This document shows, one piece after another, positions 47,474 to 57,900 of a stretch of DNA of 64,000 nucleotides. The DNA is taken from assembly GCA_001800975.1 (NCBI GenBank), contig MGWK01000055.1, positions 1-64,000 of the forward strand, given 5' to 3'. The stretch comes from Flavobacteria bacterium RIFCSPLOWO2_12_FULL_35_11 (GTDB taxonomy: Bacteria; Bacteroidota; Bacteroidia; Flavobacteriales; Flavobacteriaceae). The notes beneath the pieces were generated by a model, which saw nothing but the letters and a program-made list of their open reading frames with translations, was not told the origin of the DNA and ran no database searches. Numbering within the stretch: the first letter of the stretch is position 1; each line of letters opens with the position of its first letter. The position numbers and the translations under genes were made by a program.

Positions 47474-47695
47474 ATGACAAAAGCAGCGCAATTAACGGTA
47501 TTGGATAAGCTCCTCTTTGAGATTGGAGAGCTTTTTTGTGAGAGTGTTAATGATAAATTTCCTCAGGAAATTAAAATGATACACATTTTAAAGAAAAAAA
47601 TTGAATCTAGCAACTTTGTTGGCCGGTACATAGATGATGTGAAAAAAACGGTTGTTTTTGTTAAAAAATCTCTTGATTCGTGGAAGAGAAAATAA
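47474..47695 (+). CDS. small hypothetical protein
   Basis: The protein has 73 residues, helical and charged, starting 10 bases after the polyvalent protein stop behind AAAGGA. No motif recognised. It is probably in the same transcript. Confidence 0.55.
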   Translation: MTKAAQLTVLDKLLFEIGELFCESVNDKFPQEIKMIHILKKKIESSNFVGRYIDDVKKTVVFVKKSLDSWKRK

Positions 47696-47979
47696 TATTT
47701 TACTTTTCAAAAAAGAGCACATAGGGTATAGCGGATTTGCTTGACCGTTGTTTGATTATCAGCTTATATATAGCTGAAAGATGAAATATAAAAGCCTATA
47801 ATATGGGGTTTCGTTAAATAGATTTGTTTGATTTCTAGTTTAAATTTATAGGTGTGGAGCGGATGAATGATGTTAAAGAAGCTTTTTTTGGCTGATTCGT
47901 CACAAATATGGCACTGTTTTTTCGTACATCTATTAAAAAAAATGATATAATAATCACAAATATATTATAATGATTTGGT
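47696..47979. other. intergenic region without a gene
   Basis: AT-rich, 347 bases between the flanking genes. The dyad TCAGCT-TATATAT-AGCTGA (47759-47777) is the only clear structure. TATAATATGG near 47800 and TATAATAAT near 47945 are possible -10 boxes. No protein-coding signal is visible. Confidence 0.5.
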
Positions 47980-48012
47980 TTAAGAATATTTTTATTATAT
48001 TTTTATTATAAT
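47980..48012 (+). promoter_or_regulatory. 33-bp TTAAG/TATAAT element upstream of the 78-residue gene
   Basis: TTAAG at 47980, TTTTATTATA-like sequence at 47990, TATTATAAT at 48004, 63 bases before the ATG at 48043. Confidence 0.75.
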
Positions 48013-48042
48013 GTTTAACTATGTTTACAAAAGGGAACCGAT

Positions 48043-48279
48043 ATGAAAAAACACGCTCAAGAAGAGCTTCTTGTCTTGTCAGAAAACATTGATGTTGTTG
48101 CTGGGAAAATGTCAGTGGGCAATCTTTCTACTTTTGGTATGAAGTGTGCAGAGGAGCTGTTAGCGACTCTTATTAAGATTAAGTCTTTCTTGGAGGTAGA
48201 AGAGAGTGATGATGCGCAAGTCGATATCATAATAGAGAAGCTCCCTCTCCTTTATATTCAGATAAGAAAAATCAACTAA
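48043..48279 (+). CDS. small hypothetical protein
   Basis: The protein has 78 residues, helical, with Leu/Ile heptad-like spacing (LVLSENIDVVAGKMSVGNLS). It starts behind AAAAGGGAA and heads an operon with the coiled-coil membrane protein and topoisomerase. Family unknown. Confidence 0.55.
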   Translation: MKKHAQEELLVLSENIDVVAGKMSVGNLSTFGMKCAEELLATLIKIKSFLEVEESDDAQVDIIIEKLPLLYIQIRKIN

Positions 48280-48291
48280 ACGGCTGAAAAA

Positions 48292-49383
48292 ATGTCTAAA
48301 GATAACGATTGGGATGACTTAGAAGACGAAAATACCGAAGAGGTTCTTGAGGAAGATGGTGAGGGGACTGATTTCACCGGCGACTTAGAAGCTCCCGGAG
48401 AGGTTGATAAGGATTTTCCAAAAGAGGAAAAAGTAGAGTTCAAAAAGCCTCCCGCAGAGAATGAGGCTATTAGAATGATGTCTACATTCAATAGCATCTA
48501 TGAAGCATCTACTGAGCTTGCTACCATGGTTAATGCCGTGCTTAGTGAAGTAAAAAAAGTTATTGAAATAGGTGATAAAAAAGCCGTTGATATAGGTGTT
48601 GTGGCAAAAGAGTATCAGGCGGCTTTTCTTAAAATTCAAAAGGTTCTCGAAGAGAGCCCAAAATCCTTTGAAGCTGTTAAGCATATAGCCGATGAGATTT
48701 CATCTATGAAAAATGAGCTTGTTGAAGAGTTTGATTCATTAAATAAAAATATTCTTTTGGCTCAGGATAAATATGTCGGGAGAATTGATGAATCAACCAA
48801 ATCTCTCTCGGTAGCGTTGAGTGAACTTTCTAAAAATATAAACATTGAGCCTCTTATTCAAAAAATTGAAAAAGAGATGGGCGCTATTGCAAAAAAATCT
48901 GCTTTAGAAAAAATCTCTAAAATTTTTGAAAACTTTGATAAATCCTATTTTGATATTGCTGCTAATATTGAAATGCTTGCCGGCAAAGATGGGAAAGAAG
49001 GGTTGCTTGAAAAATTAAATGATGAAATTTTAGATATAGAGAATAAATATAAGAGTATGAAAAAAGGGTTAAATACTTTTGGTATTATTACCGCTTTTTT
49101 ACTAGGGGGTTCTCTTGTTTTTGTGTACTCTTTTTATGTTATGTCAAGCAGCTATGAGAGAAAACTTGCAGCGCAGAGCTTAAAGGTAGGCGCGGAGTGG
49201 AGTGATAAATATGAGACGCTTAAGTCCGGTTCAAGAGCTTATTTAGACTTTAAGAAAAGGTATAATCTTGGGGATAAAGAGGATTTTGGTATCTTTGAAG
49301 ATACTAAAAAGCCTTATTTTTCTTTCGATCCAAAAAGAAAGCCTTTTAGGAGTGGTGATAAAGTTTTTGTAGAGTTTGATTAA
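48292..49383 (+). CDS. coiled-coil protein with one C-terminal membrane helix (mobilisation-like)
   Basis: The protein has 363 residues. The N-terminus is very acidic (DDLEDENTEEVLEEDGEGTD). Residues about 60-255 are predicted helical or coiled coil. One transmembrane helix (FGIITAFLLGGSLVFVYSFY) lies near residue 265, followed by a short extracytoplasmic part. Plasmid mobilisation accessory proteins and membrane-anchored relaxosome factors can look like this, but the resemblance is only in layout. The gene lies just before the topoisomerase. Confidence 0.55.
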   Translation: MSKDNDWDDLEDENTEEVLEEDGEGTDFTGDLEAPGEVDKDFPKEEKVEFKKPPAENEAIRMMSTFNSIYEASTELATMVNAVLSEVKKVIEIGDKKAVDIGVVAKEYQAAFLKIQKVLEESPKSFEAVKHIADEISSMKNELVEEFDSLNKNILLAQDKYVGRIDESTKSLSVALSELSKNINIEPLIQKIEKEMGAIAKKSALEKISKIFENFDKSYFDIAANIEMLAGKDGKEGLLEKLNDEILDIENKYKSMKKGLNTFGIITAFLLGGSLVFVYSFYVMSSSYERKLAAQSLKVGAEWSDKYETLKSGSRAYLDFKKRYNLGDKEDFGIFEDTKKPYFSFDPKRKPFRSGDKVFVEFD

Positions 49384-49412
49384 AACGAAACCATTAAATA
49401 AAAAGAGTTGCT

Positions 49413-51938
49413 ATGAAAAAACTTATTCTTACTGAAAAAATAGACGCGGGGTGTCAAGTTGCGGAAGCTCTTTGGCATCTTGGAGTAAAAGAGGGTGATT
49501 TTAGTGATAAAGCGCCTTCGATTAAGAGTAAAAGCGGTAAAAAAGGGTATCTTGTCGGCGGGGAGTACACTATTGTCTGGACGAACGGGCATTTAGGGGA
49601 AGATTTAAAAGCGGGTGAGCTTAAGGAGGGGTATGCTTTAAACTTCTCTTTTGATTCAACTTTTGATTACACTATGCCCTCTCTTCTTAGTGATATGAAG
49701 AGAGCCGTTAAGGCGGAAAAGAGGGCTATTGCAAAGCAGATTAAAGAGATAATCGCTAAAAATAGCTTTGATAAGATTTATATCTGCACCGATGGGGATG
49801 CAGAGGGGGAGCGTATCGCCCATGATGCACTCTTTGAGTTCGGCGGGCTCTCTAAAAAGAGTGATGTCCGCAGAATGTGGGTTACGGGAGCTTTTAACAC
49901 CGCGAAGGTTGTTGAGCAGCAGTTGAATGATGCAAAGCCTTATGATGACAATAAATATAAGTGGCTTTTGGATTCTCAAAGGGCGCGCTCAAGCGGGGAT
50001 TACATTCAAGGCATGAAATCAACGAAGGTTTTGGTTGATGTCTATGGTGCGAAGCTGTATAGCGGGCGTGTAAAAAATACTATTGTAGGGCTTATTGGAG
50101 ATAGAGAGCTTGAAATTAAAAATTTTAAGCCGAAGAGTTATTATGTCATTAATGGCTCAATGGGTGGGGTTACGCTGAATCACTTCTTCTATGAAGATGT
50201 GGATGATGTCTCGGCGGCCGGTGAGATTGTTACGAAAAAAGAGAGAACTACACACTATTTTGATGTTGAAAAGAAAAATGGTGTAGTTCGTGATATTGAA
50301 CAAGCCGGTCTAAGAGGCGTTGTGAGTAAGTATGAGACAAAGAGGTCTTCTACTAAGGCGAGGCCTCTACCGCTTAGCGGTGATGATTTTAAATCCATTA
50401 TGGCCAAAGAGTATGGGCTCTCGCTTGAAGATGCGGGGAATATTTTACAATATCTCCGTGATGAGGGTTTTACAACTTATCAGGGAACTAACGGCCGTTT
50501 TTTCTCTAAAGATGAAGAGGCGATTGTTAAGATTGCATACAATACGGCTGTTGCCGTTTTTGCAAAAAATGAGAGTTCTAAACCCTCTGTTTTTTCGTTA
50601 GAGGCGGGGTTGTTTGATGATGCGAAAGCTAAAAAGCAGAATCACCCGCCGCTGCATTTGACGGATAAGGTTCCTTCGGAATCTGATTATGAAAAATGGG
50701 CTTCCTCTAAGCTCCCAAAGGTAAAAGAGGGGTATGAACTTATTGCAAAGAGGATTTTGGTTCACTTTTTAGAAAAAGATATTTTTGATGCGGTAAGGCT
50801 TGAGGTTGTGATTGCCGGCCATAAATTTGATGCGATCGGCGTTAAACCTCTTAAGCAGGGTTGGAGAGAGTTTATCGGCGATAAAAAAGCAAATAGTTTT
50901 TTTGAGGTGGAGCTTAAAGAGGGGGCTTCCGTCACTCTTGATAAATATAATGTCATCGCTAAAGAGACAACAAAGCCAAAGCTTTATAACGAGCAGGAGA
51001 TTCTTGAAACTCTTATGAATGTGAGTAAGGTTCTAAATTCACAAATTGATGAAGAGGCTGATCCCGAAAAAAAACTTCAATTAAAAAAAGCGAAGAACAT
51101 TCTAAAAGATGTTGAGGGTATTGGTACGGATAGAACTAGAGAGACTATTTTAAAGCAGCTCTCAGAAACGCTTTTAAAAGTCTCTAAAAAAGAGATATCT
51201 CTTACTGCTGACGGTTGGACGCTGTATAATTCTCTGCCCGAAGAGTTAAGAAGTGTTCTTTTTACTGCCGTATGGGAAGAGGATTTTGAGAAAATCAGAA
51301 GAGGAGAGCTCTCTTATGATGAAGTCGTAGATAAGATTGATACGCATGTCAAAAAATCGGTTCGATTTATTATCGAGAACGCCGATAAATCAAAAATAAA
51401 AGTTTTTAAACCTGTTGAGATTATTAAAACCGGGCTTGTATGTCCTGTTTGTTCCAGTGAGGTAGTTGATTCCGGTGAGGTTTTCAAGTGTGAAAAGAAT
51501 CTATTTAAAGATGGCAAACAAAAAGGGTGTAAGTTTATGATTTTAAAAAATCAGAAACTTTTGGGTGCCCGTTTTAATACTAAGCTTATCGGGCGATTAT
51601 TAAACGGCGAGGTTTTGACCGGTCCTAATGGAAATAGCGTTCAATTGGATTTGGAAAACAGCTTTTTTACTAAAATTATTTATGCAGCGGGGTATGGCGG
51701 CGGTGAGAGTTGCGCCGGCGGAGATAGCGGTGAGCTGGTTGAGACTGAGAAGACTTACCGTTTGGGAAATAAGTTTTGTTTTAAAGAAGCTTTTGGGAAG
51801 AAGCTCTCCAAAGCTGAGGCTACAAAACTTTTGAAAGACGAAGAGGTTACTCTCAAGAGGGTTTCAAAAGCCGAAAAAGAGTATAAGGTTACGGTCTGGC
51901 TTGAAGAGGGTGGAAAACTCGGAAATAGTTTTGGTTAA
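49413..51938 (+). CDS. type IA DNA topoisomerase
   Basis: The protein has 841 residues. The Toprim domain has TDGDAEGERIA (Asp127, Asp129, Glu131 as metal ligands) and the early Glu region MKKLILTEK. LYSGRVKNTIVGLI and GFTTYQGTNGRFFS give the catalytic Tyr356. One C-terminal zinc-finger-like segment is present (CPVCSS, then CEKNLFKDGKQKGCKF). The enzyme relaxes or decatenates single-stranded DNA and is commonly carried by conjugative plasmids, where it may support transfer or replication. The sequence is divergent from chromosomal TopA. Confidence 0.88.
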   Translation: MKKLILTEKIDAGCQVAEALWHLGVKEGDFSDKAPSIKSKSGKKGYLVGGEYTIVWTNGHLGEDLKAGELKEGYALNFSFDSTFDYTMPSLLSDMKRAVKAEKRAIAKQIKEIIAKNSFDKIYICTDGDAEGERIAHDALFEFGGLSKKSDVRRMWVTGAFNTAKVVEQQLNDAKPYDDNKYKWLLDSQRARSSGDYIQGMKSTKVLVDVYGAKLYSGRVKNTIVGLIGDRELEIKNFKPKSYYVINGSMGGVTLNHFFYEDVDDVSAAGEIVTKKERTTHYFDVEKKNGVVRDIEQAGLRGVVSKYETKRSSTKARPLPLSGDDFKSIMAKEYGLSLEDAGNILQYLRDEGFTTYQGTNGRFFSKDEEAIVKIAYNTAVAVFAKNESSKPSVFSLEAGLFDDAKAKKQNHPPLHLTDKVPSESDYEKWASSKLPKVKEGYELIAKRILVHFLEKDIFDAVRLEVVIAGHKFDAIGVKPLKQGWREFIGDKKANSFFEVELKEGASVTLDKYNVIAKETTKPKLYNEQEILETLMNVSKVLNSQIDEEADPEKKLQLKKAKNILKDVEGIGTDRTRETILKQLSETLLKVSKKEISLTADGWTLYNSLPEELRSVLFTAVWEEDFEKIRRGELSYDEVVDKIDTHVKKSVRFIIENADKSKIKVFKPVEIIKTGLVCPVCSSEVVDSGEVFKCEKNLFKDGKQKGCKFMILKNQKLLGARFNTKLIGRLLNGEVLTGPNGNSVQLDLENSFFTKIIYAAGYGGGESCAGGDSGELVETEKTYRLGNKFCFKEAFGKKLSKAEATKLLKDEEVTLKRVSKAEKEYKVTVWLEEGGKLGNSFG

Positions 51939-51967
51939 GGATTATTTTATTATAAACCTATTATAAT
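51935..51967 (+). promoter_or_regulatory. 33-bp TTAAG/TATAAT element upstream of the methylase-helicase
   Basis: TTAAG at 51935 contains the stop codon of the topoisomerase gene; TTTTATTATA is at 51945 and TATTATAAT at 51959, 63 bases before the ATG at 51998. Confidence 0.78.
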
Positions 51968-51997
51968 TTATTGAAAATATAATTTAAAAGGTTTGTA

Positions 51998-54900
51998 ATG
52001 AGAGATTTTCAAAATCTGTTAAGCTTAAGTAAGCAAAATTATGAGTTAAGTCGCACAAGTGGGCTTGATGTGGAGATTGTTTTGCAAACTAGACTAGATT
52101 ACTTTCGTGCACTTCTTCTCAAAAATAACTCGTACAATATGACTAAATTAAAAAATTGGTGTATTGAGAATCAGGATTTAAGTTTTTTTGAACTTGCCAA
52201 TAACGATGTAGAGTATCTTATGGCGACAAATATTCTTTATAGTGATGACGGTGAAATTTTTAAATTCTTTAGTCAAGAGGATAAAGATAAGCTTTATGAT
52301 TATCAAGTTAAATTTATTGAAAAAAATGCAACACTTATAAAGCTTCTTAGTCATACAAAAGATAATTTTTTGTTTTCTTCTCTTGCTGTTGATAAAGAGG
52401 AGCGGTTTGAACGAGAGGTTCTTACCTCAAAAACCGGCATTGCCAACTTTCTTACACACTCCACTAAATTTAATGTTAATAATTTTAGCAACAGTATCAC
52501 TACATATTTAGACAGCGTTGATGCAGGAATAAATATAAGCTTAATTAAATCAGAAGAGGAATGGAGAAATACCTCCTATAATGAGGATGGTATAGCAATT
52601 CTTACAGGCGCAAAGCCATTTGTTGCTCTTAACCCCGTTGTTTTTGACAACCATATTGTCGGTTATTCCCCTATAAATCTCTATGATATCTCTCAAACAA
52701 CTTTAGGGCAAGAGAGATTTTTTCTTACAGCTATTCCCGAAGATATAATTTTGCAGAGATTAAAAGCTAGTCTTTTGTCCTCGGAGGCTATTAGTTCTGT
52801 GGTTGGAGGTGGGGTTTTGGATTCTCAAAAGTCTCTCTCCAGCGCCGTCGCTGTTTTGGGTAGGGAGCTTGGCAGTCACTACCTTATAGATGGGGATGAG
52901 CGTGCAATGTTTTTGTTTGCATTTTCTAAATCGTTAGGTTTGGATTCCGATTTGGAAAATATTGGGATGCACAATATAAAAGTGAAACTAAAAAATGTTC
53001 TTAGTACACTTAACCTTGTAAATAATGAGCTTTTTTTGGCAGATATATATGCTAAAAATACTTTGACCGAAGATCTCTATTTTAAACTCGGTAAAAAAGA
53101 TGCCGAAGTTTTAAATAGTAGTTTAATTGAAAAGAAAATATCTGCCCTTATGGGTGATGATAGGGTTCAATATGGGCTTGGCATTGATATTTCTAAAGTT
53201 AAGTTGAGGGGAAGTGTTGATATTGCGAAAGAGATTTTAGAAAAAGAAGATGTTTCTATTAGCACTGATTATAAAAATCTATTTTTGGTTACAAAAAAAT
53301 TAACCATAAATAGTGGTAATTTTGCAGGAAAAAGCTTTGTGCTTGAAGATTCTCTTGATGACAACGAGCTTAAAACAGTTGTTGCAAAAGAGTTTTTGTC
53401 AAAATTAGTAGAAAAAGATATGTTGAAAAATAGACTTAATATTAAAAGGATTGGTGATGAACTTAAAAGAAACAGAGAATTATTCGACGGGAAGCATACG
53501 GACGATATTGGACAACTACATGATAAAAGAGAATCCTCGGAATTATCGGGCGATGGAGACGGAAGGAACTCTGCTGAAATTTCAGCAGCTCAAAGCAGAG
53601 AGAGCAATGGATATGCTCAACAACTTGATGGAGCAGGGGTTCAGAGAGAACGAAGCGTGGGAGATAGTGAGTCGCGAGATAGTCTATACGAATTAGCGAG
53701 CGAAATTGAAAACCAAGCTCATGAGCAGTTTGCAGTTTTTGTTGAAAAAATTGCAAAAACAAGAAGCAAAAAAGAGCTGACTGAGATTAATTATGAAATT
53801 AACAGTGTCGGTTTCTCGGATTATAAAATTTTAGAGAAAGATTATTTAGATTTAAAAAAGATAATTGAAGCAAAGTTTGATTTGCTGATAGATGAAGAGG
53901 CGATTGCTGTCTCTTTGGATAAGGATGCAGATGATTTAAATATCGTTGAAGATGAAAATTTTACGGTCGAAGGAGATATCTCTTCGGGCGGAGCTAAGAC
54001 TAAATTTAAAAACTATATCGCCGGCATTGAGATTTTAAGAAAAATCGAAGCGGGTGAGGAGATAAGCAGAGAGGATAAAATTATTTTATCTAAAATGCCG
54101 GGTGTTGGCACTATTGCGCAGGCGTTTCCACGAAGTGACGGAAGTGTTACCAAAGGGTGGGAGAATGAAGCGGTAGAGCTTAAAGAGACTTTGAGCGATG
54201 CGGAGTATAAGCAGGCGCAAAGAGCTACTCTTGATGCCTATTATACAGATGAAAATATTATAAAAGCTATGTGGAGCGGGATTGAGCGATTCGGCTTTAA
54301 GGGTGGAAGTGTTTTGGAACCCTCTGTTGGTGTCGGGAATTTTTTTGGCTATATGCCGAAAAATTTAAAGCCTAGCACGCAACTTTTAGGGGTTGAGTTG
54401 GATAAAACTACTGCTAAGGTGGCACAGATACTCTATCCAAAAGCTAAAATTTATAATGTTGGTTTTGAAAATTTTCAGTTGCTTGGCGGGCAGAAGGCTT
54501 CTCTGGTAATTGGTAATCCACCTTATGGGGCACATAAAATTAGTGATAAAACGAATGTGGAGCTTGATGGCAAGAATATTCATAACTATTTTATGGGCAA
54601 AGGGATTGATTCGCTAGATGAGGGTGGTGTTATGGCGATGGTTGTCTCTTCTAGCTTTTTGGACTCGGCAGATATGTCAACGAGAGCTTATATAGGCAAG
54701 AGCGCAAACCTTATCGGCGCGATAAGACTTCCAAAGGGGAGTTTTGGAAATGCGAATACGGAAGTTGTGACGGATATAGTTTTTTTACAAAAACGAGATC
54801 TTGGGATGGAGAGCAATATCACAGATTGGCTTAATATCGGCGAGGTTAATGAAACTCCTATTAATCAATATTATGAAAAAAATCAAGAGAATCTTCTAGG

Positions 54901-57900
54901 AATATGGGGCAAATTTAGCTCCATGTACCGTGGCGATGAGCCGGGGCTTATTGCAAGAGAGGGGCAAAACACTCAAAGGCTCTTAAATGAGGCTGTTGAT
55001 GGTTTGCCGCGATTTATTAACTACTACGCAGGAAAATACTCTTATTCTAAGGTGGCTGCAAAAGAGTCTTCGATAAGCTCTTCTAACTCTATTATGTGGA
55101 GAGGATATAACGCTCTGGCGGCAAATTTGGCTCAAAAGAGCGGTGAGAAGATGAGCAGTGACGCTCGTATTAACTCATATTTTATAAATGATGAAAAAAT
55201 TTATAAAAGGTTGCCGGATATAAACGGGGAGGCTGTTGTCAAAGAGGTAACAACTCGAACTGATTCTAAAGGGAGTGAGGTTGCGCTTAGCGAAAACGAA
55301 ATTGAAAAAATAAAAGGAATGATAAAAATCGCGGAAGTTGGCTCTAAATTAAGAGGCAAACAGCTTGATGATTCCGCGACAGATTTAGAAATTGAAAATC
55401 TTAGGTCTTCACTTAATGTAGAGTATGACCGTTTTGTTAAAGAGTTTGGCTATTTGAGCAGAAGTACCAATGCTCGACTTTTTGAAGATGATGTTAATGC
55501 ACCTTTTCTCTTGGCTTTAGAGAAAAAGTATGACAAGGGTATTAGCACGGCAGTTGCCAAAAAAAATGGCATTAATCCTGTAAGAGAGGTTGCCTCGAAA
55601 GCAGATATCTTCTTTAAAAGAACACAAACTCCTTATCGTGCACCTGAGAGTGCAAAATCGTATGAAGATGCGCTTAGTATTTGTTTGGGAGAAAAGACAT
55701 ATGTTAATATTCATTATATGTCTATTCTTCTTAAAAAAGATGAGCTGGAAATTGAGACTTATTTAAGTGATAATGGCTTTATCTTTGATGATCCAAACGA
55801 AGGATGGGTGACGAGAGAGAGCTATCTGAGCGGGAATGTAAAAGAGAAATATTCTCAAACTCAAATTCAGAGAAATTTAGAGGCTTTAGAGGATGTAATT
55901 CCCGCAGATATCCCCGCTATCGACATAAGTGTTACTTGTGGCGCGGGGTGGATTCCAGCTAGGGATTTAAAAGATTTCATTAGAGAGATTTCTGGGTATG
56001 ATGGAGACTTTAGCTGTTTCTATACTCCGCTTAATGCAGCATGGAATCTTGGTGATTTGCGTATTAGTAGTAAAAATGCTGAGGAGTACGGCACCAAAAG
56101 GAAAGATGTAAATGATATTCTTTTGGCTGCACTAAATAATAGACAGCTTACAGTTTATGATACGATAGGAAGCGGTAGCGACGCAAGAAAAGAGGTAAAT
56201 CAAGATGAGACTACTGCCGCAAATGATAAAGTAGATCTAGTTAAAGAGAGATGGAACGAATGGATTTGGGAGAGCCCTGAGCGGCGAGAGCGCTTAGGCA
56301 AGATGTATAATGATAAATTTAATGTCTATGCAAAAAGAGAGTTTGACGGCGCGCATTTGAAATTGCCAGGCAAAGTCGATGATAGTGTTATTGAATTTCG
56401 CCCGCATCAAAAAAATGGTGTTTGGAGGGCTTTGCAGAGCGGGACCGTGTTATTTGACCATACCGTGGGGAGTGGTAAGACTTTTACGGGAGTTGCGAGC
56501 GCCATGGAGCTTAAGAGAGTAGGAAAAGCTGATAAACCGCTTGTTGTTGTTCCTAAACATCTCGTGTCACAATGGGCAAAAGAGTGGCTAGAGTTGTACC
56601 CGAATGCTAATTTGTTAGTTCCGACAGAAAAAGATTTTACTCCTTCTAGGAGAAAGCTTCTTATGTCGAGAATTGCTACAGGAGAATATGATGGGATTAT
56701 TATCTCCCATTCTCATTTAGGAAAGATAGAAAATGATAGGGATTTTGAGATACGATTTATCCAAAATCAGATTGATGAAATACGAGATGCTCTTAATGCT
56801 TTAAGACTTGAAGATGGCAAACATGGCATGACTGCTAAACAGTGGCAGTTGACACAACAAAAGCTTGAGCATAAGCTTGAAAACTTAATCAATAAATCAA
56901 AAGATGACAATATAAGCTTTTTAGAGCTTGGAATTGACGCTATGATTATTGATGAGTTCCATGAGTTTAAAAATTTAGGATTTCATACTTCTTTGCAGAG
57001 ATTGGCAAAAGGTTTAGGGAACCCTATTGGAAGTCAAAAAGCGTTTGATATGTATATTAAAACGCAAAGTCTTTTAGAGAAGACAGGGAATAAAAATTTA
57101 ATTGTTTTAACGGGAACACCTATCAGTAATAGTATTACGGAGATGTTTACGCTTAAGAGATATTTATTAGGTGGTGAGTTAAAGGCACAAGGGCTGGGGC
57201 ACTTTGACGCTTGGGTAAAGCAGTACGCCGATATTACGACTGATTGGGAGTTGACAGCAAGTACACAATATAAATTGACAACTAGATTGTCTAAATTTAA
57301 AAATATGCCTGAGCTTATTGGGGCTTACTCTACTTTTGCGGATGTGGTAACTATTGATATGGTTCAAAAACAGCTCGCAAAAGAGGGTAAAACTTTAGAT
57401 TTGCCGGCAGTTAAAGGCGGAAAGCCTAATAATGTAATTGTTGAGAGAAGTGAAGAACAAGCGCGGTTTATCGGGGTTGCCGATGAGCTTGGGATTTATG
57501 ATAAAAACAGCTTAGTTTATCGAAGTGAGAATTTGCCAAAAGGCAAACCTCAAAAAGGTGATGATAATATGCTTGTTATCATGGGTCATGCTAAAAAAGC
57601 CTCTCTTGATATGAGGCTCATTGATGAGTCTTATGGTGATTTTGAAGGCTCAAAGATAAATAAATCTGTTGTTGATATGCTTGATATATATAAAAAATGG
57701 GATGGGCTTAATGGGGCTCAACTTATTTTTTGTGATCTCTCTACTCCTAAGGGAGCGGTTGCAGGTGAAAAAGCAAGAATTAAAGAGCTTATTGAAGCGG
57801 CGGATGCAGGAGACGAGAGTGCGATTAAAGAGCTTGACGAGATTTCTCCAGATGATTTAGAGGCTTTAAATAGTAAATTTAGCGTCTATGATGATATTAA

